Positions 1-9,821 of a stretch of DNA of 64,000 bases are shown piece by piece. The translations under genes and the position numbers were made by a program. Below the pieces are notes generated by a model that did no database searches, was not told the origin of the DNA, and was given only the letters and a program-made list of their open reading frames with translations. Numbering within the stretch: position 1 is the first letter of the stretch; every line of letters begins with the position of its first letter. The stretch comes from Meloidogyne chitwoodi (Eukaryota > Nematoda > Chromadorea > Rhabditida > Meloidogynidae). The stretch is taken from contig JACZZP010000015.1 of NCBI GenBank assembly GCA_015183035.1, positions 1,860,001-1,924,000 of the forward strand, read 5' to 3'.

Positions 1-988
1 AAAGAAGTTTGAACGCCTAAAACACTTTGAAAATTTCCATGCTCACGAATATCAGCAATTTTTAATCCTCTACTTCCACTAATAATTAATAAATTAGGTT
101 CATTCCTTTTTTAAAAAATTATTTAAAAAACTTAAAAATAAATAAACTTTATCCAAGAAATTCCAACAATTTTTTCAGCTAAATTTAATTCAAAAATAGA
201 AACACTTTGCTCTCTTGGATGTTGTCGCAATAATTTAAATAAATCATAAACAACAACAGAGTAGTCTTGCCCACGACTGCTAAAACTTGAAAAGAATTTA
301 CAATTATATTTAAGTTTTACAATTGTTTGTAAAAAAATTAAAAGAATTTAAATTCTCAGGAAAAGTTTGTAAAAAAAATAATTCCGCCTATTATTTACAA
401 TTTTTGTAAACATTCCGGAAAGTTTGTAAAAAATAATTCCACCTTTTATTTACAATTTATACTTTAACAAATTTAAATAAAATATAAAAGAAAAGTTTAA
501 CCGTTCATATGCAACACAAATTCTATTAGTATCAACATAACTCCATTGCATACTAGAAATACTTTTGGATATATCAGTAATGTCCCTTGCACGCCTTTAA
601 GAGAAATATTAATTTAATTTTTTTAAAATTAATTAAACCTTAAATTAAAATCATTTTCTGTAGAGAATATATTTATTCTACCACTAGAATAGCCTAAAGC
701 CAAAAAACTGTCAGGAGAATGATCCAATGCAAACGTATTGAGTTTATCCTTTTTTAATTAAATTAAATTTCTTTTATTTAATTTCTTTAAAATTAAAAAT
801 AAATAAACCTGTTCTTGCCTTGTAATATTAAATGTATTTATTTGTTGAATATTTATTTTATTATCACCAAAAAGTCTTCTTTCATTTTTGTCCTGATCAC
901 CAACAACTTGACATAATCCAAACATTTCTTGGTCAATTACAAAAAATTTGTTAGATGTTGAATTTAGCCATTTTACTGCAGGAAACAT
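1..988 (-). CDS. mios: MIOS, GATOR2 WD40 subunit (3' part outside window)
   Basis: Spliced N-terminal part of a WD40 protein. The exons read MFPAVKWLNSTSNKFFVID, then LNTFALDHSPDSFLALGYSS, then DITDISKSISSMQWS, then DYSVVVYDLF, then LIISGSRGLKIADIRE. The order and spacing match the first beta-propeller blades of MIOS/Mio (human DILWAPHHVDRFVVCDSE, then the LLAVG blade, DFSVLIWDI and LAIFDLR). Known for the family: Mios is a core subunit of GATOR2, which opposes GATOR1 and so allows TORC1 activation at the lysosome when amino acids are plentiful. Start chosen at the ATG at 986-988, where the homology begins. Short AT-rich introns separate the exons. The reading frame is still open at base 1, so the rest of the propeller and the C-terminal RING-like region lie outside. 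A different WD40 protein is possible, but the blade-by-blade match favours MIOS. Confidence 0.7.
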
Positions 989-1097
989 TTCTTTGAATTT
1001 TTTAATATTTTTTTTTTAATTTTAAAAATGAAAAACAAAATAAAAAAATAAGAAAATTAAACAAAATAAATAAATACAAAAAAAAATAAAAAAAAAT

Positions 1098-1994
1098 TTA
1101 TTTAAGGCTAGTCATTGAACTTTTTAAAACAGTTTCAGGTAAATAATTATCAAAAAAACTTTGACAAACATCCGTCATTAATTGAACAGCACAAAGTATC
1201 CATTCATCTACAACTCTAGCAGGATTACCCTCAACAATAGAAAATCTTTTTTAAAAAAAATAATTTAATTAAAAAAATTAAAAACAAACGGAGGAATAAT
1301 TGTATCAGGGTAAATAACACTATTAGGCTTTATATAACAACAATTTTTGATCACACAACTTTGTCCAATGATACAACCTTCACCAATATGAACATAATTT
1401 CCAATAAAAACTGCTTGAATAACACAATTCTAATTTAAAAAAATTTTTTTATTAAATTAAAAAATTCCTTTCACATAATAAAATTACAAAAAAAATTCCC
1501 AAATTATTAAAAAAAATTCCAAACCTTTTCAATAAATATATATTCACCAAAATGTACTGGAAAGAAAGTTAGTCCTTTACTTAAATTTAAATAAAAAATT
1601 AATTTTAAAAAATTAAATTAAAATAATACCTAAAATATTTACTTGGAGGCCTAATAATTGTTGCCTTAATTTAAAAAAAAATTCCAAAATTTTTTAAATT
1701 TTTTAAAAAAACCTCTTGAATAATGCAGAATTTTCCAAAGCGTATATAAGCTTAAAAAATAAATTTTAAATAAAATATTTTAAATAATTAAATATAAACC
1801 TAAATCTCCTCTTAGCAAAACATCCCTCATCACAATTGTCTAAAAAAATTAAAAAAAAATTTTCTTTTTCTTCTTACATTTCCACTCAACATAATATTTT
1901 GTGTTCCATATGTTTTTGCTTTTCTGCTTATTTTATTTCCCTGATTTGTAATGACAATTTCTGACTGATCATATAATATTACTCCAAGCTCCAT
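1098..1994 (-). CDS. dctn5: Dynactin subunit 5 (p25)
   Basis: Multi-exon gene for a left-handed beta-helix protein of the dynactin pointed-end complex, which links dynein to cargo. The N-terminus MELGVILYDQSEIV is followed by GNKISRKAKTYGTQNIMLSG, matching the p25 start ([25 protein letters not shown]). The hexapeptide-repeat exon reads NCVIQAVFIGNYVHIGEGC and CVIKNCCYIKPNSVIYPD, then a C-terminal helix exon ending in TVLKSSMTSLK and TAA. Predicted size is near the usual 180 residues. Introns are about 40-60 bp and very AT-rich. Start taken at the ATG at 1992-1994, exactly at the family N-terminus. It lies between MIOS and ARP3, all on the minus strand, but with about 110 bp to MIOS and 400 bp to ARP3. 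Confidence 0.88.
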
Positions 1995-2399
1995 TTTTAT
2001 TCTATAAACTTGAAAAAATTAAAAAAAAATTTAAAATTAATTTTTTATTTAGTTAAGAGACAAAATGTCACATTAACAATAATGGTCAACAACAACCTTT
2101 CTTAATTTAAAAAAAAAGAAAAAATTCAAAATTAAATTTATTAATATATAAATTAATTTGAATTAAAAAAACAAAAATAAAACATATTAGAAAAAAATAA
2201 ATAAATTTTTCCAAATTTATTTATACGATTAAAATAAAAATGTGGAGAATAATAAAATTAATATATTTATTTAAAAATAAAATTTAATATTCAAAAATAA
2301 TTAATATTAAATTAAATAATAATATAAAATATCAATTAAAATTTAAATAAATTAAATTTTAAGGCTTTTTTAAAAAAATTAAATTTAAATAAATACAAT
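1995..2399. other. Intergenic, DCTN5 upstream region
   Basis: About 400 bp of nearly pure A/T between the DCTN5 start and the ARP3 stop. It should hold the DCTN5 promoter and the ARP3 3' UTR. I see no open frame, repeat unit or recognisable element in it. Confidence 0.5.
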
Positions 2400-4436
2400 T
2401 TAAGCAAGTGAACCAACTAAATCATTATAACGAACACAACTTGCTCCTTTTTCCATATATTCTGCTTTTGTATGTGCTACATTGTAAAATTCAGGCTAAA
2501 AAATATTAAAAATTAAAAAAAGAAATATTTTATTATTTATTTACATATGCAGCAAACATTGAACCACCAAACCAAACAGCATAACGTTGACGTTTATGTG
2601 AAATTACTTGAACATCAATCTTTTTTGGCTGAAACAAAAAATTAAAAAAATCAAAAATAATAAAAGAAAATTTAATTTAATTAAAAAAAAACCTTGACTT
2701 TACCACCAGACAATTGTTCACTAAACAATAATCGTTGATCCGATAATTTCTTTACATCTCGTTGAAGTCGACGACCAAAATCCTTTATTAAAAAAAAATT
2801 AAAATTCTAAAATAAAATTATAAAAAAACCTTAAACATTGTAGAACCTCCAGACAAAACAATATTTTCATAAAGACCTCGTCTAACATCAATTGGGCATT
2901 GTTGAATTACTTGATCAATAGTATCAGAAATTGATGTCGTATAATCAGAACTAACAAACTAAAAAATAATCAGAAATTATTTTTTAGAAATCCACCCCAT
3001 TTAAAGAAAACATTATTTTAAAATATTTTTTTGCGAATAAATGGGGTAAATGTCTAAAAAATAATTAATTTCAAAAATTAAAAACCTCTGGATGAAAAAA
3101 CACTTCAGGCCCAAGAAAACGTTCATGGCCAACATCTACAGTGAACGGCTTCTTTGTGATGTTATTAAATGTATTGTAACATTGAATATATTTATCAGGT
3201 TCAGTGTCATATTTAACAAATTCTTTATGTATATTTGGACATACATAACAATATCTTTCCTTAAAAAAATATATTAAAAATATTAAAATAATTAATTTAT
3301 ATTTACTTTTATTGCTTTTGCAACTTCATAGGATTGTTCGCTTGGAATGCCTGATTCTCGTTCACGTTGCAACTATTTAATTTAAAAATATTTTAAATAC
3401 TTTTTTACATTAGTATATTATTCTCACGTTATTAAAATTCGTTTGGATGGTCGAAGGTATCGAACCATCATTAACAAACGAATTCAAACCAGAGCGCAAC
3501 CAACTAAGCCACTAAACACACTCATTAAAAACCCATTTTTATTCACTTATATATTAAAATAATTAAAAAAACCTGTTGAATAAAATAAGTAATATCTCTT
3601 CCAGCAATTGGAACGTGTTTTATACAAGAACCAATAACAAAACCTTCAGCTATTGGAATACAATGAGTCACACCATCACCGCTATCAATGACCTAAAAAT
3701 TAAAAAATTTTAATTTTTAATTCAGAAAAATTAAAAAATAAATAAATTTTTAATTCAAAAAATTAACCAATCCAGTTAAAGAACGTCCATCAATTGGTTT
3801 ATCTTGCCAAGAAGCAGAAAGTGCCAAAACTGCTTGTACAGCTATAAACAGTCCAGGAACGTTGAATGACTCGAACATAACTTCTAAATTAAAATTTAAA
3901 AAATAATAAAATAATTAAAAAACCTGCTGTATATTCTCTATTTTCAGGAGTATTTAATGGTGGTTCTGTCTTAAAAAATAAAAATTATAAATTAAAAAAA
4001 TAAAATAACCAAAAGAAAATAATGATCTTCTGGTTCAGCACGCAAATATTTAAATATACACTGTTCCCAAAAACGTTCCATTAAATCCCAATCGTCAACC
4101 ATTCCATGCCTTATAGGGTACTAAAATTTAAGGAATTAAATTTCAACGAAATTCTTTTAAAAATATAAAACCTTAACAAAATAATTAGCAGCAGCAGGAG
4201 AGAGTGCTTCATCTCCAATAAAAAAATCCAAATCATCAATTTTTCCAATGCCTGCACCTCCTTTTGATTGGGAAGTTACCGAATCACGAACAGCAATAGT
4301 TGAAGGAATAATAAATTGAGGTTCACTATTTCCAGCATATCCAAGTTTTGTATAACTAAAATATTAAAAAAATAAAAATCAAAAAAATAAAAGAAAACCC
4401 TGTTCCACAGTCAATTACAACAGGTGGTAGATTCAT
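2400..4436 (-). CDS. arx-1: Actin-related protein 3 (Arp2/3 complex)
   Basis: Complete spliced gene for Arp3, the actin-like ATP-binding subunit of the Arp2/3 complex that nucleates branched actin filaments. Starting at ATG 4434-4436 it reads [17 protein letters not shown] (nucleotide-binding phosphate-1 loop), then [119 protein letters not shown], and near the end [20 protein letters not shown] before TAA at 2400-2402. This matches animal Arp3 (about 418 residues) along its full length. An insert typical of Arp3 ([20 protein letters not shown]) is present. Introns are AT-rich; one (around 2990-3060) has a small inverted repeat CCCCATTTA/TAAATGGGG and another contains a tRNA-like relic. UBX palindrome 1 begins about 165 bp upstream of its start. 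Confidence 0.93.
3445..3520 (-). pseudogene. tRNA-like relic inside an ARP3 intron
   Basis: On the minus strand an A-box-like TGGCTTAGTTGG is followed about 35 bases later by a B-box GGTTCGATACC. The T-arm pairs in four of five positions (GATGG/CCTTC around the loop TTCGATA). The acceptor ends do not pair well and no clean anticodon stem is visible, so this looks like a decayed tRNA or a tRNA-derived SINE head, not a working tRNA. It sits in an intron of ARP3 in the same orientation. Confidence 0.4.
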
Positions 4437-4617
4437 TCAATAATGTAGAGAAATAGAAATTGTTTTCCAATAAAAAAGTTAGAAATATAAAATTTAAAAA
4501 AATAATTAAATGCTTATAGAAGCAATAAATTTTTTTTATAAAAAATGTTTTTTTTTATAAAATTTTAATAAAAACAAAAAAATAAAATTAATATCAAATT
4601 TAAATTTTCTGTTTTAG

Positions 4618-4991
4618 TTCAATTTTCAAGCTGGTGTTTCCTTCCAAGGATCCACTTAAAGTGGTTTATGATGCTGTCAACAAGGTTACAACTTTTTTTC
4701 TATTTTATATATTTATAAAAATTATTTTCTTGGGTGTAGTTCGAATGTTGAAATTGACATTTTTCCACTTACACTCTTCATTTTACGCATCTAATATTTT
4801 ATTTATTTAGGATCCTCGCAAACCAAAAAATTTCACTTTAAAGCGGCGTGGGCCGCCTAGGGATAAATTGAATGAGATGGGCAAGTCATTACAGGTATTT
4901 TTTTTTAATTTAATTTTTAATAATTTAAAATTTTGAGGAGTTGGGCCTTTGCCCAAATGCTATATTGGACGTGTCTGATCCGACATATTAA
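4618..4991 (+). pseudogene. UBX-domain C-terminal exons, left arm of palindrome 1
   Basis: Three exon-like blocks joined by GT-AG introns encode the end of a UBX (ubiquitin-like, p97/VCP-binding) domain: 4618-4684 (FKLVFPSKDPLKVVYDAVNK), 4811-4894 (DPRKPKNFTLKRRGPP, then a Lys-rich stretch to KSLQ) and 4938-4991 (ELGLCPNAILDVSDPTY then TAA). The F-P-x-x-D-P-L-x-x-V-Y-x-x-V and E-L-G-L-x-P-N-A-x-L patterns are typical of UBX folds. Frames and splice sites are intact, but no upstream exons exist because the ARP3 promoter lies there, so this is a 5'-truncated gene fragment. The parent gene is not in the window. Confidence 0.75.
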
Positions 4992-5053
4992 GCTGTTTAT
5001 TAGATAAAAATATATTAAAAATTAACTTATTTTATTTTTATCTAATAAACAGC

Positions 5054-5356
5054 TTAATATGTCGGATCAGACACGTTCAATATAGCATTTGGGAAGAGGC
5101 CCAACTCCTCAAAATTTTAAATTATTAAAAATTAAATTTATAAAAAAATACCAGTAATGATTTAGCCATTTCAGTCAACTTACTCTTCGGCGGCTCACGC
5201 CGCTTTAAAGTGAAATTTTTTGGTTTGCGAGGATCCTAAATAAATAAAATATTTTTTATAAATAAATAAAATAGAAAAAAATTTGTAACCTTGTTGACAG
5301 CATCGTAAACCACTTTAAGTGGATCCTTGGAAGGAAACACCAGCTTGAAAATTGAA
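5054..5356 (-). pseudogene. UBX-domain C-terminal exons, right arm of palindrome 1
   Basis: Mirror copy of the left-arm UBX fragment. It reads FKLVFPSKDPLKVVYDAVNK, then DPRKPKNFTLKRREPPKS and EMAKSLL, then ELGLFPNAILNVSDPTY and a stop. Frames remain open, but the splice acceptor before the first block, TTTTAG in the left arm, is TTTTGG here, and the first intron has lost about 70 bp. Phe before PNA makes this copy closer to the UBX consensus than the left arm. It starts only about 45 bp downstream of the MED8 stop on the same strand, so MED8 read-through RNA would carry it. Confidence 0.72.
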
Positions 5357-5399
5357 CCAAAACAGAGAAAATTTTAACAATAAATTAAAAATTAATTTT

Positions 5400-6428
5400 T
5401 CATTTTCCAATCTTTCCTTGCTGAAAAGACGTCGAACTTTTGCTTGGACTTTCAGTTGAACTAGGTAGTGAAGATGTTTTTGGCTAAAATAAATTTATTA
5501 GATTTATCAAAAAATCTTAAAAAAAAAACCTGAATTCCTTTGCCAAGACAAACTGCTTTAACTAATTTCATTGTTTCCTCTTGTGAGGAGTGCTGATATT
5601 CATGGCGATCAATGACAAAATTAAACTCTTTCAATTTACTACAGAACATGTCAATATGTCCATTTAGTGATTTAATCTGTTAAAGAATTTTTTTTACTAA
5701 AATCCAAATGTTTTTAAATATGCGGTTATATATAATATTACTAATATTAACTAAATCCTTCCTGAAATTGTGAATAAAAAGTCTAATACTAATGTAAAGT
5801 GTGTCTAGAAATATACCTAATAATGAAACAAACCCGTTCTTGTTTTTGAAAAAAAGAATTAATTTGGTTTGATAATTACCCTCTTAGAACTGCGTTAATT
5901 TTCCTCTTTCAAAATTAAAAAGAAAAAACAAAACAAACTTGTTTACTAACATCAACTTGTTTGGATAGTCTATCTCTGTCTATGCTACATTCATCATCTT
6001 CAACTTCAGGCGTTAATTTAGTCCTCAACAAATGTGGCACAATGTTGTGGTTAAAACTGGTAAGACGACCTTTTGTCATTTCCTTTTAAAAATATATCAT
6101 TCAATCAAAACCAAATTAAAAAAACCTGTAAATTCGTATCATGTTCAAGCGAAACAATTTGAGGAACTAATTGAGTCATCTTCAACAATTTAATATTATC
6201 ATCAAAATCAGAGCCTGACTTGCGTAAAACTTTCTCCAATGAAGAAAAATTGCCGGAAATTGAACAAAATTTTTGAATAATATCAGACCAATCACATTTT
6301 TTTCCTCCTTGTTCTTCAAGATCGAGAATATATAGCAATTCACATATTGTGGAGTTTACTAGTTGAATTTTGCTTTCAAGGTCAGTTGTTAATTCTTTTA
6401 ATTTTTGTTGAGCAATGTTTTGATCCAT
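5400..6428 (-). CDS. mdt-8: Mediator complex subunit 8
   Basis: Four exons encode MED8, a head-module subunit of the RNA polymerase II Mediator complex that also helps anchor MED18/MED20. Exon 1 (from ATG 6428) is a helical segment containing CDWSDIIQKFCSISGNFSSL, matching the W-P-x-x-L-D-x-F-x-x-L-S-G-Q-L signature of MED8. Exon 2 has FNHNIVPHLLRTKLTPEVED, matching the family motif F-x-H-x-V-V-P-D-x-L-R-T-K-x-D-P-E-V-E. Exon 3 includes LVKAVCLGKGIQ (family A-V-x-F-G-K-G-L). The last exon is Ser-rich and ends SFQQGKIGK, stop at 5400-5402. Length is about 200 residues, slightly shorter than human. Palindrome 1 starts 25 bp past the stop. HYPK is divergent from it, 424 bp upstream. Confidence 0.85.
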
Positions 6429-6852
6429 TTTTTAACTGAAAATCATCTTTAAATTTAAAAAATTAGAAAAAACAAAAAAAAAAGCACGAAAAAAAAATAA
6501 ATGTGATTCATTGAATAATATGTATTTAAAAAAATAAAATAATTTTTACTTGGCATTATGTTTAAAAACAAAATATATAAAGATGAGCATTTTATGTATG
6601 AAAATTAAGAGAGCGGGGAAAAGAAAAAGTGTAAATAATGAGAGAGAATAATGAAAGCATATTCGAGACAGTTATTGTTAAAAAAAGAGTAAATAATGAG
6701 ATAGAAGGATGAAAGCATTTTTTCTTTGCGAGAAAGTCACTATTTCTTAAAAATCCGCTTTGTATTTTTTGTTGAGTTTCAACATTTTTTTAATCTATTT
6801 TTTTTGTTTTTAAAGGAATTCTCTTGAAATTTTATAAAATATATTTTAAATA
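6429..6852. promoter_or_regulatory. Shared upstream region of MED8 and HYPK
   Basis: About 420 bp between two divergently transcribed genes, so it must hold both promoters. Visible content is AT-rich with a duplicated stretch: GTAAATAATGAGAGAGAATA near 6631 and GTAAATAATGAGATAGAAGG near 6690, each followed by ATGAAAGCAT. No TATA box stands out. Confidence 0.4.
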
Positions 6853-7326
6853 ATGTCTAAAAACGTCAATTTAACAATTAATAACAACCATATTGAGCAT
6901 GACGATGATCTTGAAAATATTAAAAAAGCTCCTAAAGAGGATGCACAAGCGGATAAACAAGCAGCTGCTGATCTTGAGAAGGTTTTTTATTTTATTTTTA
7001 AGAAAAGAATTTTTTAATTTTAAAGGTTACCGACTTTAACGAAGATAGAGAAGCTGTCAGCGAAATTTCTAGAGAGTCTTTGGGAAATTTGAAAATGGCT
7101 CAGCCAGAGCAGAAAAATTTTACTATTAAGAGGGAGGATATTCAACTTATTGTAAGCTTTTTTAATTAAAAGCTTCTGAACTTCAAAAAAATAATTTTAA
7201 TTTAATTAGATGCAAGAATTGGAAGTTCCTAGAATTGTTGCTGAGACAAAATTAATTCAACACGAAGGTGACTTGAGAGCGGCAATTGTGGATCTGATAG
7301 ACTGTAATGCTCTGTTAAATGGTTAA
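6853..7326 (+). CDS. hypk: HYPK, huntingtin-interacting protein K homologue
   Basis: Three exons (6853-6981, 7026-7151, 7210-7326) encode a 123-residue protein. AADLEKVTDFNEDREAVSEI corresponds to the human HYPK segment AADLERVTDYAEEKEIQ; NFTIKREDIQLIMQELEV and ETKLIQHEGDLRAAIVDL match VTIKKEDLELIMTEMEIS and the C-terminal UBA-like three-helix bundle. Known role of the family: HYPK binds the NatA N-terminal acetyltransferase (NAA10/NAA15) on ribosomes, regulates its activity and acts as a small chaperone. All splice sites are GT-AG and phase 0, and the start is the first ATG of the open exon. The acidic, low-complexity N-terminus is typical. It is divergent from MED8 and convergent with the small-TM gene at 7625. 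Confidence 0.88.
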
Positions 7327-7624
7327 AAAATATATTCTTTTGTTATTCGCTTTTTTAGTTGTAAATAAATCTAAAAATTTTTTTTAATTAAATAAAGATG
7401 GGATCCCATCCTTAAAAATGTCAAACATTTTTAAATTTTAACTGACTAGAAAGTGATAATACTGTTCTGGTAATAAGCATAAAAGAACTCTTTAAATTAA
7501 TTTATTTGAATTAAATTTTAAAAATACAATATATATATATTTTATTTTAAATATATCACAACAAATTAACCTTAATGTATTTCTATTTATTTCCTGTCGT
7601 TCAGTCCAAATTTACATTTTCTTT

Positions 7625-8005
7625 TTAGTAATAACACTCATAGTAGAACCTCCCACCAATACAAATGCTGCAACAAATAAGCCTAAATTTAAAAAAGATT
7701 AATGAATTAATTTTAAAAAATCTTTACATTAGGATTATAACAAATATGAGAACAGCAACATTTTTTTCTTCGCTAGGTGATGGCGTTGGTATAGTTGGAA
7801 GTGGATCAATATGACCATCTCCGTAATAACTATTTTCAAGTCTTAATCCTTTGAGAGTTTCATTACTTCTAACAATACGTTGCTTTGTTTTGTTCATTTT
7901 GATCAAATCATTGTCCTCAAAACCAACAATTTCAGATTTGACGTAGAATGTCCAAAGAAGAACCAAAAATACAGCAAAACAACAAGCATTTTTGACACAA
8001 AGCAT
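7625..8005 (-). CDS. Small signal-peptide/one-TM protein, tandem copy A
   Basis: Two exons (8005-7728 and 7682-7625, phase 2, GT-AG) give a 111-residue protein. Residues 1-25, MLCVKNACCFAVFLVLLWTF..., form a signal peptide. A conserved hydrophilic segment follows (NDLIKMNKTKQRIVRSNETL), then a variable Pro/Ser-rich stalk (PTIPTPSPSEEKN) and a C-terminal membrane segment NVAVLIFVIILMLICCSICI completed by the second exon, ending YYECYY. The Arg-Ile-Val-Arg stretch could be a processing site. I do not recognise the family. Two paralogues follow upstream on the same strand with the same exon layout. Expected topology is type I with a very short cytoplasmic tail; a secreted or GPI-type product is less likely given the tail. 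Confidence 0.72.
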
Positions 8006-8085
8006 TTGTAGAGTAGATTAATTGATAAAAAGAGGAATATAAAGTTTATTTATTGAAATGGAGTAAAATAAAATAAAAAATTTTT

Positions 8086-8098
8086 AAGCTTTTATAGT
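8086..8098 (-). promoter_or_regulatory. TATA-type core promoter of copy A
   Basis: Minus-strand ACTATAAAAGCTT, about 85 bp upstream of the start codon of copy A. The same element at the same distance precedes copies B and C, followed by a conserved AATAAACTTTATATTC-like leader, which supports a real core promoter. Confidence 0.55.
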
Positions 8099-8493
8099 AA
8101 GTATTTTAAAAACAAATAAATGAAATTTTAAAGATTTTATTTAAAATACAAATTTGGGATTTTTTAAAGCTTATGAAAACAAAGAAAATAGCAAAGAAAT
8201 AGATTCCATCAGTTATATGAAACAAAGAAGTAATCCACTTAACCATACTACTACTAACAACTAAAACTTAATTTCTATTATTAACTAGTCTAGAATGAAT
8301 AAATTAGATCTTAAAAGGCTAATAGAGTCAAAATAACTTAAAATTTATGGAATAAAATAAAATTTAATTTTTTAAAAATATTACAAGGAAATAAACAATT
8401 TTAATATTTTTTACATTAAAAAAGATATAAAATAAACCTTAATGTTTCTATTTATTTTCAATTTTTCCATCTAAATTTAAACATTTTCTTTTT

Positions 8494-8906
8494 TTAACAG
8501 TAACCATTAACATAACACTCAATACCATATGCAACACATCCGAGTACTAACAAAATTACTCTAAATATTATTTTAATTAAATTTAATTAAAAAAACTAAT
8601 TTCTTACCCTATGAGGATCACAAAGATAAAAAAAATCATAGAAAGGACCGACTTTTCTGGTTCTTTGGTAGATATTAAATTATAACTTTCTCTTAGTCTT
8701 TGATTTTGAGCAGATTGGCCATCATCTTTGAATTCTTTGAGATTTTCATTGCTTCTAACAATACGTTGCTTTGCTTTGTTCATTTTGATCAAATCATTAT
8801 TGTCATCTTCCAAAATATTATAATAACCAACAAGTTCTGATTTAACGTAGAATGTCCAAAGAACCAAAAATACCGCAAAACAACAAGCATTTTTGACACA
8901 AAGCAT
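8494..8906 (-). CDS. Small signal-peptide/one-TM protein, tandem copy B
   Basis: Two exons (8906-8608 and 8560-8494, phase 2) give 121 residues. The signal peptide is nearly identical to copy A (MLCVKNACCFAVFLVLWTFY). The conserved block here reads ILEDDNNDLIKMNKAKQRIV then RSNENLKEF. The stalk is charged and unlike copy A. The C-terminal membrane segment SMIFFIFVILIGVILLVLGC is followed by a Cys-containing tail ending VNGYC. The second exon starts at an AG directly before AGTAATTTTG; using it keeps the frame open through the TM and gives a tail like copy A. Function unknown. Confidence 0.72.
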
Positions 8907-8980
8907 TTTGTAGATTAATTTGTAAAAAGGCGAATATAAAGTTTATTTATAAGAAATGGAGTAAAAAATAAATAAACTTA

Positions 8981-8993
8981 AGGCTTATATAGT
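8981..8993 (-). promoter_or_regulatory. TATA-type core promoter of copy B
   Basis: Minus-strand ACTATATAAGCCT, about 75-85 bp upstream of the copy B start, equivalent in position and flanks to the ACTATAAAAGCTT elements of copies A and C. Confidence 0.5.
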
Positions 8994-9279
8994 ATTTAAA
9001 AAAAAATAAGGGAATTTTAATGATTTTATTTAAAAAACGGAATTTTTGTATTTTAACTAAAACCCGGATCTTTTAGAATAAATAAACAATAAAATCCCAA
9101 ATATATGTAATTTTTTGAATACATAAGAAAATATAAACAATTCAAGTATTTATGTAATTGAAAATAAATAAATAAATAAAACATAATTTTAAATATATTA
9201 CATACAAATTAACCTTACTATTTTTATTTATTTCCTATTGTTCCTTCTCGATTTATAGGTATATCTCTTCTTCTTAGAA

Positions 9280-9687
9280 TTAACTACGGAGAAATAAACA
9301 GACACCAGCTATAATAATCACAAGCCTTTAAATTAATTTCTATTTAAAAAATTTAATTAATTATTAAAAATTCGTTTACATAAGGCAGAGGACCATGATC
9401 CCAATGGCAATGTATGTAATGTCGCCCTTAGAATCAGAGTTCTCGCTAGGTTCATAATTACTTAACCCTCGTAGATCTTGAGCAGATTGTCCATCATCTT
9501 CACTTCCTTTGAATTCTTTAAGATTTTCATTACTTCTAACAATACGTTGCTTTGTTTTGTTCATTTTGATCAAATCATTATTGTCATCTTCCAAAATATT
9601 ATAACCACCAACATTTTCAGATTTAACGTAAAATGTCCAAAGAAGAACAAAAAATACAACTAAAGAAGCATTTTTGACACAAAGCAT
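9280..9687 (-). CDS. Small signal-peptide/one-TM protein, tandem copy C
   Basis: Two exons (9687-9380 and 9325-9280, phase 2) give 117 residues. The signal peptide starts MLCVKNASLVVFFVLLWTFY. The conserved block GGYNILEDDNNDLIKMNKTK then QRIVRSNENLKEF is closest to copy B. An acidic Ser-rich stalk (NYEPSENSDSKGD) leads to the membrane segment YIAIGIMVLCLMLVIIIAGV and a short tail CLFLRS. Only the first 70 or so residues are conserved across the three genes; the stalk and TM differ freely, which suggests either relaxed constraint or diversifying change on the exposed part. No function can be assigned. Confidence 0.72.
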
Positions 9688-9753
9688 TTTGTAGATTAAA
9701 TAAAGAGGAATATAAAGTTTATTAATTTTAAGAAAAAAATTAAAAAATGTTTT

Positions 9754-9766
9754 AAGCTTTTATAGT
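9754..9766 (-). promoter_or_regulatory. TATA-type core promoter of copy C
   Basis: Minus-strand ACTATAAAAGCTT, identical to the copy A element and about 75 bp upstream of the copy C start codon. Confidence 0.55.
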
Positions 9767-9821
9767 ATTTAAAACAAAATATATAAAGGATATATTAATG
9801 TAATATTAAAATATTATTAAT

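Larger units (their letters stand above)
4602..5375. repeat. Palindrome 1: inverted repeat of UBX-gene 3' exons
   Basis: Large inverted repeat. The left arm runs from about 4602 to 5012 and the right arm from about 5030 to 5375, around a spacer of roughly 20 bp near 5013-5029. Landmarks found in both arms in opposite orientation include CACTTAAAGTGG, the GGATCCTCGCAAACC exon start, and GTCTGATCCGACATATTAA (19 bases). The right arm lacks about 70 bp of the left arm's intron and has scattered substitutions, so this copy is older or less well homogenised than palindrome 2. It lies between the MED8 stop (25 bp away) and the ARP3 start (about 165 bp away). A transcript crossing it would fold into a stem of about 340 bp. 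Confidence 0.92.

Noticed and set aside
4602..5375. The palindromic UBX segment read as a normal gene sharing ARP3's promoter.
   Set aside because: It starts inside a UBX domain after an intron acceptor, has no upstream exons or start codon, and its mirror copy shows it is a duplicated fragment.
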